Source: Roseateles subflavus (GTDB lineage Bacteria; Pseudomonadota; Gammaproteobacteria; Burkholderiales; Burkholderiaceae_C). From it: 64,000 bases of DNA. Below, piece after piece: positions 34,600 to 44,812 of the stretch. A program made the translations under genes and the position numbers. The stretch's first letter is position 1; each line of letters starts with the position of its first letter. Location: assembly GCF_030285365.1 (NCBI RefSeq), contig NZ_JASVDS010000002.1:744001-808000 (forward strand), written 5' to 3'. The notes beneath the pieces were generated by a model. The model was given only the letters and a program-made list of their open reading frames with translations. It ran no database searches and was not told the origin of the DNA.

Positions 34600-35394
34600 A
34601 TGCGCATCGGACTGATCGTCGTCGGCGACGAAATCCTCTCGGGCAAGCGCCAGGACAAGCACCTGGCGGCCACCATCGAGCGCCTGACCGCGCGGGGCAT
34701 GGGCCTCGCCTGGGCGCGCTACATCGGCGACGACCGCGAGGCGCAGACGGCGGTGCTGCGCGAGGCCTTCGCCAGCGGCGACCTCGTCTTCAGCTGCGGC
34801 GGCATCGGCGCCACGCCCGACGACCACAGCCGCCAGGCCGCCGCCGCCGCGCTCGGGCGCCCGCTCGTGCTGCACCCCGAGGCGCGGGCGCTCATCTGGC
34901 AGCGCATCCAGGAGATGGCCGCGGAGCAGGGCGCCACGGCCGACGAGCAATCGCCGGACACCCAGCGCCGCTTCCAGATGGGCGAGTTCCCGGCGGGCGC
35001 CGGCCTCATCCCGAACCCCTACAACCGCATCCCCGGCTTCTTCGTGGGCGATGTCCATTTCGTCCCGGGCTTCCCGGTGATGGCCCACCCGATGATGGAA
35101 TGGGTGCTCGACACCCGCTACCCGCAGCTGCGGCGTGCGCGCACCGTCCAGGAGCGCTCGGTGATCCTGCCCGGCGCGCTCGAAGGGACCCTGACGCCCC
35201 TGATGCTTCGCCTCGAGGCGGAGTTCCCGGGCATCAAGGTCTTCAGCCTGCCCAGCGTGGACCATCCGCAGTGGGGCCGTCATGTGGAGCTGGGCGTCAA
35301 GGGCGACGCCGGCTTGCTCGACGCCGCCTTTGCGGCGATGAAGGCCGGGCTTGTCCAACTTGGTGCATCCATTGGCACCGAAATGGTGCGATGA
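34600..35394 (+). CDS. Molybdopterin-binding protein, CinA N-terminal/MoeA-like domain
   Basis: 264 aa made of a MoCF-type molybdopterin-binding domain (IGLIVVGDEILSGKRQDKHLAATIE, VFSCGGIGATPDDHSRQAAA) and a family extension (NRIPGFFVGDVHFVPGFPVMAHPMM). It lacks the C-terminal amidase half of CinA. Related standalone proteins are poorly characterised. The last few codons overlap a strong NtrC-type site for glnA. The sorA molybdoenzyme elsewhere in the window is not evidence of a link. Confidence 0.83.
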   Translation: MRIGLIVVGDEILSGKRQDKHLAATIERLTARGMGLAWARYIGDDREAQTAVLREAFASGDLVFSCGGIGATPDDHSRQAAAAALGRPLVLHPEARALIWQRIQEMAAEQGATADEQSPDTQRRFQMGEFPAGAGLIPNPYNRIPGFFVGDVHFVPGFPVMAHPMMEWVLDTRYPQLRRARTVQERSVILPGALEGTLTPLMLRLEAEFPGIKVFSLPSVDHPQWGRHVELGVKGDAGLLDAAFAAMKAGLVQLGASIGTEMVR

Positions 35395-35423
35395 GGGGGC
35401 GGTGGTGGCTCTGCTTTGGTGCA
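35362..35423 (+). promoter_or_regulatory. Cluster of NtrC-type half-sites upstream of glnA
   Basis: The best site is GCACC-GAAAT-GGTGC at 35375-35389, a perfect inverted repeat that closely resembles the classic NtrC enhancer TGCACTAAAATGGTGCA. Extra GGTGC half-sites lie at 35362-35366 and 35418-35422, and a weaker GCACC-N5 site lies at 35514. The best site is about 200 bases before the predicted start and overlaps the last codons of the molybdopterin-binding gene. The sites match NtrC, whose gene is 3 kb downstream. Confidence 0.75.
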
Positions 35424-35610
35424 TGGGCGCCGCGGCCTGAATGCTGGCTTGTCGATCGGCGTCATGTCCCGGCAAGGGGCCGCGGCGCATAATCCCGCGT
35501 CGCCAGGGCCTGTGCACCGGGCTGGGCCGCCGCCCGATGAGGCGCGGGCCGCCCTGCAGCGCTTTGGCACGAAACCTGCTCTGTTTTTGGTGCATGTGCC
35601 GCCGGCTTGA
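35408..35610 (+). repeat. Duplicated ~33-base segment in the glnA control region
   Basis: GCTCTGCTTTGGTGCATG at 35408 recurs as GCTCTGTTTTTGGTGCATG at 35578, and both continue with similar GCGCCGCGGCCTGA / GCCGCCGGCTTGA. Each copy carries a GGTGC NtrC half-site. The second copy covers the predicted transcription start. Confidence 0.6.
35565..35580 (+). promoter_or_regulatory. Sigma-54 promoter of glnA
   Basis: TGGCACGAAACCTGCT differs from the -24/-12 consensus TGGCACG-N4-TTGCW at one position and has exact GG-N10-GC spacing. The predicted transcription start is near 35591, about 80 bases before the glnA ATG. With the upstream NtrC-type sites this is the usual nitrogen-controlled glnA arrangement. 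Confidence 0.85.
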
Positions 35611-35673
35611 GATCAGCCGCGGCGCCCGCCGAATTCCGAGACCCCCATACCTGCTACCCGCTAGGAGTGATTG

Positions 35674-37089
35674 ATGGCCAAGACCGTCGCTGATGTGATG
35701 AAGATGGTGAAGGAGAACGAAGTCAAGTTCGTCGACTTCCGTTTCACCGATACCCGTGGCAAGGAACAGCACGTGTCCGTGCCTGTGTCTCACTTCGATG
35801 AAGACAAGTTCACGTCGGGCCACGCTTTCGACGGTTCGTCGATCGCCGGCTGGAAGGGCATCGAAGCCTCCGACATGCTGCTGATGCCGGACCCGAACAC
35901 GGCCAACATCGACCCCTTCTTCGAAGAGCCGACCCTGATCCTGACCTGCGACGTCATCGATCCGGCCGACGGCAAGGCCTACGAGCGCGATCCCCGCTCC
36001 CTGGCCAAGCGCGCCGAAGCCTACCTGAAGGCCTCCGGCCTGGGCGACGCCGCCTTCTTCGGTCCCGAGCCCGAGTTCTTCATCTTCGACTCCGTGCGCT
36101 GGGCCAATGACATGTCCGGCTGCTTCTTCAAGATCGAATCCGAAGAAGCCGCCTGGAACACCGGCAAGGAATACGAGCACGGCAACAGCGGCTACCGTCC
36201 CACCGTCAAGGGCGGCTACTTCCCCGTGCCCCCGGTCGACAGCGGCCAGGACATGCGCTCGGAGATGTGCCTGATCCTCGAATCGCTGGGCATCCCCGTC
36301 GAAGTGCACCACCACGAGGTGGCGAACGCCGGCCAGATGGAAATCGGCACGAAGTTCAGCTCGCTGGTCGAGCGCGCCGACTGGACGCAGCTGCAGAAGT
36401 ACGTGATCCAGAACGTGGCCCACGCCTACGGCAAGACCGCCACCTTCATGCCCAAGCCCATCGTGGGCGACAACGGCAGCGGCATGCACGTGCACCAGTC
36501 CGTCTGGAAGGACGGCAAGAACCTGTTCGCCGGTGACGGCTACGCCGGCCTGAGCGATTTCGCCCTGTACTACATCGGCGGCATCATCAAGCACGCCCGT
36601 GCCCTGAACGCCATCACGAACCCCGGCACCAACAGCTACAAGCGCCTGGTGCCCGGCTTCGAAGCCCCGGTGAAGCTGGCCTACTCGGCCAAGAACCGCT
36701 CGGCCTCGATCCGCATTCCGTACGTGGCGAACCCCAAGGGCCGTCGCGTGGAAGCCCGCTTCCCGGATCCCAGCGCCAACCCCTACCTGTGCTTCGCCGC
36801 GCTGCTGATGGCCGGCCTGGACGGTGTCGAGAACAAGATCCATCCGGGCGAAGCCGCCACGAAGGACCTGTACCACCTGCCCCCGGAAGAAGACGCGAAG
36901 ATCCCGACCGTCTGCCACAGCCTGGACCAGGCCCTCGAGTATCTGGACAAGGACCGTGCCTTCCTGACCAAGGGCGGCGTGTTCACCGATGCCTTCATCG
37001 ATGCCTACATCGATCTGAAGATGCAAGAGGTGACCCGTTTCCGCATGGCCACCCACCCGGTCGAGTACGACATGTACTACGCCCTGTGA
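35674..37089 (+). CDS. glnA: Glutamine synthetase, type I
   Basis: Makes glutamine from glutamate and ammonia with ATP. 471 aa. Signature segments: [21 protein letters not shown], the [13 protein letters not shown]-binding part, [10 protein letters not shown], and the adenylylation site Tyr400 in [10 protein letters not shown], so it is probably controlled by GlnE. The ATG at 35674 has AGGAG 6 bases upstream; an adjacent in-frame TTG is rejected. It is preceded by a sigma-54 promoter with NtrC sites, followed by its own terminator, and then ntrBC. Confidence 0.98.
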   Translation: MAKTVADVMKMVKENEVKFVDFRFTDTRGKEQHVSVPVSHFDEDKFTSGHAFDGSSIAGWKGIEASDMLLMPDPNTANIDPFFEEPTLILTCDVIDPADGKAYERDPRSLAKRAEAYLKASGLGDAAFFGPEPEFFIFDSVRWANDMSGCFFKIESEEAAWNTGKEYEHGNSGYRPTVKGGYFPVPPVDSGQDMRSEMCLILESLGIPVEVHHHEVANAGQMEIGTKFSSLVERADWTQLQKYVIQNVAHAYGKTATFMPKPIVGDNGSGMHVHQSVWKDGKNLFAGDGYAGLSDFALYYIGGIIKHARALNAITNPGTNSYKRLVPGFEAPVKLAYSAKNRSASIRIPYVANPKGRRVEARFPDPSANPYLCFAALLMAGLDGVENKIHPGEAATKDLYHLPPEEDAKIPTVCHSLDQALEYLDKDRAFLTKGGVFTDAFIDAYIDLKMQEVTRFRMATHPVEYDMYYAL

Positions 37090-37128
37090 TGGGGATGCGC
37101 GGGGTGTCTGCACAGACCGCGCAACAAG

Positions 37129-37155
37129 AGGGACGGCGTCAGCCGTCCCTTTTTC
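37129..37155 (+). terminator. Terminator after glnA
   Basis: Perfect 9-bp stem AGGGACGGC/GCCGTCCCT with a 4-base loop, then TTTTCTTTT. It separates glnA from the downstream ntrBC group, so those genes need read-through or a separate promoter. Confidence 0.93.
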
Positions 37156-37251
37156 TTTTGTTGCGGGGTGTTTGCAGGCGTCATTCCGGCGCGATGTTCG
37201 GCCCGGGATGCGCCACAATGGCTGCTCTTGGCTCCGAACGCGCCCCGCTGC

Positions 37252-37794
37252 ATGCAAAGCAACACCACCTTCTCCTTCCGCGGCCCGGTCGCTCACGGCC
37301 TGGCCCTGCTGACCGGACTGCTGGCACTGAGTGCCCCGCTGTCCGCAGCGGCCCAGGCGAGTCAGGGCTCCCAGGTCTACCGCTGCCCCGGCCCGCCGGT
37401 GCTCTACACGGATTCGCTTTCGCCCAAGGAGGCCCAGGAGAAGGGCTGCCGCACGATCGAGGGGTCGCCGGTGACGGTGGTGTCGGTGCCCAAGCCGGCG
37501 CGCCCCGCCGCTTCGGGGCAGGGCAGTGCCGAGGGTGCCACCGCGAAGGTGGATCCCCTTCTGCAGAAGGCCCGCGACTCCGATCGCCGTGGCGTGCTGG
37601 AGCGCGAGCTGCGCGAGGCCGAGGGCAAGCTCGCCGAGCTGCAGAAGGAATATGCCGGCGGCACGCCCGAGCGCCGCGGGGATGAGCGCAACTACCAGAA
37701 GTACCTGGACCGCGTGGCGGACCTCAAGGCCAGCATCTCGCGCCAGGAGGCGGACATCGGCGCCATCAAGCGGGAACTCAGCAAACTGCCCTGA
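37252..37794 (+). CDS. Exported coiled-coil protein with a DUF4124-like start
   Basis: 180 aa from the ATG at 37252. A signal peptide (LTGLLALSAPLSAAAQA) is followed by a YRCPGPPVLYTDS...KGC motif that recalls DUF4124. A highly charged helical region follows (ERELREAEGKLAELQKEYAGG, DRVADLKASISRQEADIGAIKREL). A gene of this kind between glnA and ntrB has been seen in other betaproteobacteria, but its function is unknown. The SD is weak. The ntrB ATG follows 27 bases after the stop. Confidence 0.75.
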   Translation: MQSNTTFSFRGPVAHGLALLTGLLALSAPLSAAAQASQGSQVYRCPGPPVLYTDSLSPKEAQEKGCRTIEGSPVTVVSVPKPARPAASGQGSAEGATAKVDPLLQKARDSDRRGVLERELREAEGKLAELQKEYAGGTPERRGDERNYQKYLDRVADLKASISRQEADIGAIKRELSKLP

Positions 37795-37820
37795 GCATCG
37801 TGCCGGGGCTGGACTCCGAC

Positions 37821-38912
37821 ATGACTGCCATTGATCAAGACCCCGAGGGCCTGCGCGCCCTGGACATGCTGGCCACCATGGTGGCGCTGGTGCACCGTGA
37901 TGGTGCCTGCGTGCATGTCAACGCGGCACTGGAGACCCAGATGCAGCTCTCGCGCCGCGTCCTGGCGCGCAGCCATGTGCAGGACTGGCTCGAGGATGGG
38001 GCACGGCTGCGCGAGGCCATCGACGGCGTCTCCCGCAATGCCTACTCCAGCAGCCGCTTCGAGACGCTGCTGCGCCGGGGCCTGCGACCGCACGAGGAGG
38101 CGCTGCCCGTCCAGGTGATCGTCAGCCAGACGGATTCGCCGGACCTGCTGCTGCTCGAGCTGATCGAGAACGCCCAGCAGTCCCGCCAGGACCGTGAGGA
38201 GCGCACGCTGGACCAGGTGCAGGCCACCAAGGAGCTGATCCGCAACCTCGCCCACGAGATCAAGAACCCGCTCGGCGGCATCCGCGGCGCCGCGCAGCTG
38301 CTGGCGCTGGAGCTGCAGCCGACCGAGCTCGGCCCGGAGCTGGCCGAGTACACCGACGTCATCATCCACGAGGCCGACCGCCTGCAGTCCCTCGTTGATC
38401 GCCTGCTGGCCCCCCATCGCCGCGCGCAGGTGGTGGGGGACGTCAACATCCATGAGGTCTGTGAGCGGGTGCGCTCGCTGATCCTGGCCGAGTACCCCAA
38501 GGGGCTCAAGGTACGGCGCGATTACGACACCTCGCTGCCCGACTTCCGTGGGGACCGTGAGCAACTGATCCAGGCCGTGCTCAACATCGTGCAGAACGCC
38601 GCCCAGGCCCTGGCGCCGCGCATCGCCGCCGGGGACGCCGAGATCGTGCTGCGCACGCGCGTGGCACGCCAGGTGACCCTCGGCAAGCAGCGTTGGCGCC
38701 TGGCACTGGAATTGCATATCGAGGACAACGGGCCGGGCGTGCCGCCCGAGATCCATGACCGCATCTTCTATCCCCTGGTTTCGGGGCGGGAGGGCGGTTC
38801 GGGCCTCGGGCTGACACTCTCGCAGACGATCGCGCAACAGCACCAGGGCATGATCGACTGCGACAGCGAGCCTGGACGGACGGACTTCCGAATCACCCTG
38901 CCTTTGCCTTGA
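37821..38912 (+). CDS. ntrB: Nitrogen regulation sensor kinase NtrB (GlnL)
   Basis: Soluble histidine kinase/phosphatase that sets NtrC phosphorylation according to PII state. 363 aa. A PAS-like N-terminus (MVALVHRDGACVHVN) is followed by the phosphoacceptor H145 in NLAHEIKNPLGG, the N box VLNIVQNAAQAL, G1 EDNGPGVPPE and G2 GREGGSGLGL. No transmembrane segment. The ATG at 37821 is preferred; a GTG at 37800 is possible. The next gene, ntrC, begins 31 bases after the stop. Confidence 0.94.
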   Translation: MTAIDQDPEGLRALDMLATMVALVHRDGACVHVNAALETQMQLSRRVLARSHVQDWLEDGARLREAIDGVSRNAYSSSRFETLLRRGLRPHEEALPVQVIVSQTDSPDLLLLELIENAQQSRQDREERTLDQVQATKELIRNLAHEIKNPLGGIRGAAQLLALELQPTELGPELAEYTDVIIHEADRLQSLVDRLLAPHRRAQVVGDVNIHEVCERVRSLILAEYPKGLKVRRDYDTSLPDFRGDREQLIQAVLNIVQNAAQALAPRIAAGDAEIVLRTRVARQVTLGKQRWRLALELHIEDNGPGVPPEIHDRIFYPLVSGREGGSGLGLTLSQTIAQQHQGMIDCDSEPGRTDFRITLPLP

Positions 38913-38942
38913 GGGAGTACTTGTGGCAAAGGGGAGAGCTGC

Positions 38943-40445
<1,503 letters not shown>

Positions 40446-40458
40446 GCGCGGCCCGGGC

Positions 40459-41418
40459 TCAGTCGGGCAGCTTGTCCAGCCAGACGCCGATGCCCTGGGC
40501 GTTGAGCTCGATGTCCATGGCCAGCAGCGCATGCTGCCGCTCGCGCGGCAGCATGCAGCCGTGCGCGGCCAGCGAGTCCAGGTAGAGCCCCGACAGCGCC
40601 GCCTTCAGGGCCTCATGGCGATCCTCGGCGCCGCGCAGGGCCAGGCTCAGCGCCACGGTCTCGTCGAGCAGCGCCAGCAGCGCCACGTGCAAGGCGCGGA
40701 CCTCGCCCTCGCTGTGGCCGATCCGGCCGAAATGGGTGAGCAGCATGCCCTGCGGCCGGGCGTCGAGCATGCGCTGCATCGACTGCTTCAGCGCCTCGGG
40801 CTCGAACTGCACCGGCGTGCTCGTGGGGAAGACCCAGGGCTGGCCGTCCACGTCGAATTCGCGGTAGGACAGGCCGAAGGTGTCCCCCGTGAACCAGCAG
40901 CCGCTCTGCGCGTCGAAGAGGCAGTGGTGGTGGCGGGCGTGGCCCGGTGTGTCGATCAGCAGCAGCTCCCGGCCACCCACGCGCACGCGCTGGCCGTCCT
41001 CGCTGGCCACGGCGCGCTCGGCAGGCACGGCCTGGAGCTGGCCGTAGGAGCGCTGCATTTCCTCCTCGCCATAGACCGCGAGCGCACCGGCCCACAGCGC
41101 GCGCGGATCCACCAGGTGGCGCAGGCCGCGCGGGTGGGCGAGCAGGCGCGCCTGCGGCAGCGACTGCATCAGCAGCCCGACGCCGCCGGCGTGGTCCAGG
41201 TGCACGTGCGTGGGGATCACCCAGTCCACGGCCTCCGGCGCGAGCCCCAGGTGGGCGAGGGCGCCCAGCAGGCGCGGGACGGCATGGTTGGTGCCGGTGT
41301 CGATGAAGGCCGCGCGGCCCTGGTCGACCACGAGGTAGGCGGCGTCGAAGTCGTCGCGCTGGAAGGCGGTGTCGATGCGGTACAGGCCGGGGCCCAAGGA
41401 CAACAGATACGGTGGCAT
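40459..41418 (-). CDS. Metallo-beta-lactamase-fold hydrolase
   Basis: 319 aa. The MBL zinc signature is THVHLDHAGG, followed by the later ligands in DTPGHARHHH and the GDTFG aspartate. Leading segments LYRIDTAF and AFIDTGTN are typical of glyoxalase-II-like MBL proteins. The extra 100-residue helical C-terminus differs from simple glyoxalase II. Substrate unknown. Convergent with ntrC, 13 bases apart, and divergent from def. Confidence 0.85.
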   Translation of the reverse strand: MPPYLLSLGPGLYRIDTAFQRDDFDAAYLVVDQGRAAFIDTGTNHAVPRLLGALAHLGLAPEAVDWVIPTHVHLDHAGGVGLLMQSLPQARLLAHPRGLRHLVDPRALWAGALAVYGEEEMQRSYGQLQAVPAERAVASEDGQRVRVGGRELLLIDTPGHARHHHCLFDAQSGCWFTGDTFGLSYREFDVDGQPWVFPTSTPVQFEPEALKQSMQRMLDARPQGMLLTHFGRIGHSEGEVRALHVALLALLDETVALSLALRGAEDRHEALKAALSGLYLDSLAAHGCMLPRERQHALLAMDIELNAQGIGVWLDKLPD

Positions 41419-41469
41419 GCAGGCTCCCTAGAATGCCCGCAACGATAACTGATGCGTGAGGATGACCCC

Positions 41470-42006
41470 ATGGCTGTTCGCGAGCTGCTGAAGATGGGAG
41501 ATGAGCGCCTGCTGCGCGTGGCCCAGCCCGTGACGGAGTTCGGCACGCCGGCGCTGGCCTCGCTCATCGAGGACATGCAGGACACCATGAAGGCCGCCAA
41601 CGGCGCGGGCCTCGCGGCGCCGCAGATCGGCGTCGACCTGCAGGTGGTGATCTTCGGCTTCGAGCGCAACGAGCGCTACCCGGAAGCGCCGCCGGTGCCG
41701 CTGACGGTGCTGATCAACCCCGTCATCACGCCCCTGGGCGAGGCACAGGAGGACGGCTGGGAAGGCTGCCTCTCCGTGCCGGGCCTGCGCGGCGTGGTGC
41801 CCCGCTGGCAGCGCATCCGCTACAGCGGCGTCGACCCGCAGGGCCGGCCCATCGAGCGGGAGGCCGAGGGCTTCCATGCGCGGGTGGTCCAGCACGAGTG
41901 CGACCATCTCATCGGGCGGCTCTATCCCTCGCGCATCCGGGACTTCAGCCGCTTCGGCTACACCTCGGTCCTGTTCCCCGACCTGGACCCGAACACGGAC
42001 GACTGA
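41470..42006 (+). CDS. def: Peptide deformylase
   Basis: Removes the N-formyl group from new proteins. 178 aa. All three PDF motifs are present: [21 protein letters not shown] and the metal site QHECDHLIG. The ATG at 41470 follows GAGG; an in-frame ATG at 41452 would add six residues. No fmt gene is adjacent, and another def elsewhere in the genome is likely. A 51-base gap separates it from the divergent MBL gene. Confidence 0.95.
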   Translation: MAVRELLKMGDERLLRVAQPVTEFGTPALASLIEDMQDTMKAANGAGLAAPQIGVDLQVVIFGFERNERYPEAPPVPLTVLINPVITPLGEAQEDGWEGCLSVPGLRGVVPRWQRIRYSGVDPQGRPIEREAEGFHARVVQHECDHLIGRLYPSRIRDFSRFGYTSVLFPDLDPNTDD

Positions 42007-42110
42007 ACGCCCACGTTCGCAGGGCGGGCGAAGGCCGCCCACCTGTTACATCCGCGGCGTCATCCCGCAGGCCGTCTGCCGCGTTGGGGCTGCAGCCGAG
42101 GAGAGCCTCC

Positions 42111-44144
42111 ATGCCCACAATGACACCGTCCCGCGCCCGACCCTGGCGCCCCCTGGCCACCGCGCTGCTGCTGGCCGCCAGCCTCTGGGCCCCTGTGGCG
42201 CATGCGGAGGATCCGCCCACGCGCGCCGCCCGCGTGGCCGAGACGCAGGGCACCGCCTGGGTCTTCGATGCCGAGACCAAGGACTGGCAGCGCCTCGCGC
42301 CGAACCAGACGCTGGGTGAGGGGGACCGGATCCGCACCGAGCGCGATGGCCGCCTGGCCTTGCGGGTGGGCTCCACGAGCCTGTGGGTGGACCAGTCCGC
42401 CGATCTCGAACTGAGCCGCCTCGACGAGGACCACCTCGAACTGCTGCTGGCGCGCGGCCAGCTGGGTCTGCGCCTGCGCAATGCCGAGGCCGTGCGCGAG
42501 TTGCAGGTGCGCACGCGCGAGGGGCGCTTTTCCTTCGAGCGCAAGGGCCTGTACCGCATCGACCAGCTCGACCGTGGCAGCCGTGCCTACAACTGGGAGG
42601 GCGAGCTTCGTTTCGAGGCCCGCGCGCCGGGCACGCCGCCCGTGTGGCTGCAGCCCAATGAGCAGGCCGAGTTCTGGTGGGGTGACGGTCCGCGCGTCGA
42701 GCGCCAAGTGCTGGAGCGCGATCGTTTCGCCGACTGGCTGCTGGGCATGAACCGCAGCGAGGGCGACCTGCCGGCCTACCGCTATGTCTCGCCGGAGATG
42801 ACCGGCGCCGAGGACCTCGACCGCCATGGCCGCTGGGAGGCCTCTGACGAGTACGGCACCGTCTGGATTCCGCAGCAGGTGGCGCCGGACTGGGCGCCTT
42901 ACCGCTACGGACGCTGGACCTGGACCCGCCACTGGGGCTGGACCTGGGTCGACGACGCGCCCTGGGGCTTCGCGCCCTTCCACTACGGCCGCTGGGTCAT
43001 GGTGCGCGAGCGCTGGTGCTGGGTGCCCGGCCGCTATGTCGCGCGCCCGGTCTACGCGCCGGCCCTGGTGGCCTGGGTGGGCGGACCGCACGTGAGCGTG
43101 GGCATCAGCATCGGTGCGCGGCCGGTGCCGCGCTATGGCTGGTATCCGCTGGCCCCGCGCGAGGTCTATGTGCCGAGCTACCGCCACACCCCGCATTACG
43201 AGCAGCGCATCAATCGCGAGCATGACCCCGTGACCGTGGTGAACCGCGGCCCGGCCCTGCCGCCGCCCCGCAGCAACCGCGAGGTCCACGGCGCCGTCAG
43301 CGTCTGGAACGACGGGGCCGCGCGTGCCGTGGTCCACGCCGATGCCAACGTGCCGCTGCGGCCGCTGCCGCAGGCGCCCGGCCGTCAGGAGTGGCGTCCG
43401 CAGGAGGCCCGCGGCGATGCCGGCGTCCCGCTGCGCACCCTGCCGGCGGTGCCCGGCGTGGCCGCCTCGCCCGATGTCGCCCCGGCTCGCCGGGACGTGG
43501 GGCGCGGTCGGGGCGATCGCGGTGAGGATCCGGGGCCTGGCGTGCCGCTGCGCCTGCAGCCCGGCCAGGCGCCCGTGCTGAGCTCGACGCCGCCGGTGGC
43601 GCCGCCCGCTGCCGTGCCGGTGCCTCAGGTGTCGGTGCCGACCTCGCCCGCCGCCGTGCCGCAGGTCGTGCCGGCCCGCCCGCGGGACGATGGTCCGCCC
43701 TTGCGCCGCCTGCCCGACACGCCCTCGCGCCACGAGAGTCGCGAGCCTGCACTTCAGATGCAAGGTCAGGTTCCGACGGCGGTCCCCGACCGCGCGTTCC
43801 AGGAGCGCCAGGACCGCGAGCGCCAGGACCGCGAGCGTGCCGACCGTGAACGCCAGGACCGCGAGCGCCTGATGGAGCGCGAGCGCCAGGAACGCCAGGA
43901 TCGCGTGGACCGCATGGAGCGCCAGGAGCGCCAGCAGCGATTCGAGCAGCAGCCGCGCGAGGTGCCCCTGCGCCAGGCCCAGCCCGAGCGCCCGCGGGAG
44001 ATGCCTCGCGAGGTGGTCCGCGAGCCGGTCCGTGCGCCGGAGGCGCCGCGGGCGGCGCCCCCGCAGCGCCAGGAAGAGGCGCGGCCCGCCCGTCCCGTGC
44101 CTCAGGACAACGTGCCGCGCAAGGGCCGCCAGGACGAGCGCTGA
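42111..44144 (+). CDS. Large secreted FecR/DUF6600-like protein with VPLR repeats
   Basis: 677 aa. The signal peptide ends near PVAHA. A FecR-like domain follows (about 30-170, TQGTAWVFDAETKDWQRL, GEGDRIRTERDGRLAL), then a Trp/Tyr-rich DUF6600-type region with YRYGRWTWTRHWGWTWV and FAPFHYGRWVM. The C-terminal third is low complexity: five VPLR/PPLR.LP-type repeats, then a long Arg/Glu/Gln helix (ERQDRERQDRERADRER). Probably periplasmic or surface-associated; function unknown. The ATG at 42111 has GAGGAGAG upstream. Its 3' end lies close to the convergent tesA gene. Confidence 0.82.
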   Translation: MPTMTPSRARPWRPLATALLLAASLWAPVAHAEDPPTRAARVAETQGTAWVFDAETKDWQRLAPNQTLGEGDRIRTERDGRLALRVGSTSLWVDQSADLELSRLDEDHLELLLARGQLGLRLRNAEAVRELQVRTREGRFSFERKGLYRIDQLDRGSRAYNWEGELRFEARAPGTPPVWLQPNEQAEFWWGDGPRVERQVLERDRFADWLLGMNRSEGDLPAYRYVSPEMTGAEDLDRHGRWEASDEYGTVWIPQQVAPDWAPYRYGRWTWTRHWGWTWVDDAPWGFAPFHYGRWVMVRERWCWVPGRYVARPVYAPALVAWVGGPHVSVGISIGARPVPRYGWYPLAPREVYVPSYRHTPHYEQRINREHDPVTVVNRGPALPPPRSNREVHGAVSVWNDGAARAVVHADANVPLRPLPQAPGRQEWRPQEARGDAGVPLRTLPAVPGVAASPDVAPARRDVGRGRGDRGEDPGPGVPLRLQPGQAPVLSSTPPVAPPAAVPVPQVSVPTSPAAVPQVVPARPRDDGPPLRRLPDTPSRHESREPALQMQGQVPTAVPDRAFQERQDRERQDRERADRERQDRERLMERERQERQDRVDRMERQERQQRFEQQPREVPLRQAQPERPREMPREVVREPVRAPEAPRAAPPQRQEEARPARPVPQDNVPRKGRQDER

Positions 44145-44169
44145 GCCGCCGGGCGGGGCCTCGCGCCGC

Positions 44170-44802
44170 TCAGAGCAGCGGCGCGAGGCCCTTCCAGACC
44201 TGCTCCAGCATCAGCGGGTGGGCCTTGGCCAGCGGGTGGATGCGGTCGGCCTGGAACCAGGCCTCGGCGTCCGGGCGGTCGGCCACGCCCGCCAGCAGGA
44301 AGGGCACGAGCCCGACCTTCTCCTCGCGGGCCACGGTCTCGAAACTGCCCGCGAATTCCTTGCCGTAGGCCGCCCCGTAGTTGGCCGGCATCTGCATGCC
44401 CACCACCAGCACGCGGGCGCCCGCCTTGCGGCTGTCCTGGACCATGGCGCGCAGGTTGTCCCGTGTCATGGCCAGCGGCAGGCCGCGCAGGGCATCGTTG
44501 CCGCCCAGCTCGATGATCACGTGGCTCGGCTGCTCCTTCTTCAGCAGCGCGCCGAGGCGGGAGCGGCCGCCCGAGGTCGTGTCTCCGCTGATGCTGGCAT
44601 TGACCACCTCGATCTCGCGCTTCTGCGCCTTCAGTCGCGCCTCGAGCAGGGCCACCCAGCCGCTGCCGCGTGCCAGGCCGTATTCAGCGGAGAGACTGTC
44701 GCCCACCACCAGGATCTTGCGTTTCGTCGCGCGGGCAAGACCCGGCACCAGCAGCAGGGCCACGCTCAGGCTAGAGTAGCCCATCCACATCCGGCGTTGC
44801 AT
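44170..44802 (-). CDS. tesA: TesA-like GDSL esterase/lysophospholipase
   Basis: Multifunctional periplasmic thioesterase/arylesterase of the SGNH family. 210 aa. Export signal YSSLSVALLLVPGLARA. SGNH blocks: GDSLSAEYG (Ser), SISGDTTSGG (Gly), ELGGNDALRG (Asn) and DRIHP (Asp/His). The start at 44802 has AGGAG at the correct spacing; several further upstream Met codons would overlap the divergent gene. It shares a very short start region with ybbA, the classic tesA-ybbA pairing. Confidence 0.93.
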   Translation of the reverse strand: MQRRMWMGYSSLSVALLLVPGLARATKRKILVVGDSLSAEYGLARGSGWVALLEARLKAQKREIEVVNASISGDTTSGGRSRLGALLKKEQPSHVIIELGGNDALRGLPLAMTRDNLRAMVQDSRKAGARVLVVGMQMPANYGAAYGKEFAGSFETVAREEKVGLVPFLLAGVADRPDAEAWFQADRIHPLAKAHPLMLEQVWKGLAPLL

Positions 44803-44812
44803 CGCGCTCCTC

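Noticed and set aside
35401-35673. Small ORFs between the molybdopterin-binding gene and glnA
   Set aside because: They lack SD sequences and overlap regulatory sites for glnA.
34405-37296. 963-codon open frame on the minus strand
   Set aside because: It runs antisense to the molybdopterin-binding, glnA and neighbouring genes, has no recognisable motifs and shows the composition of a shadow of G/C-biased codons.
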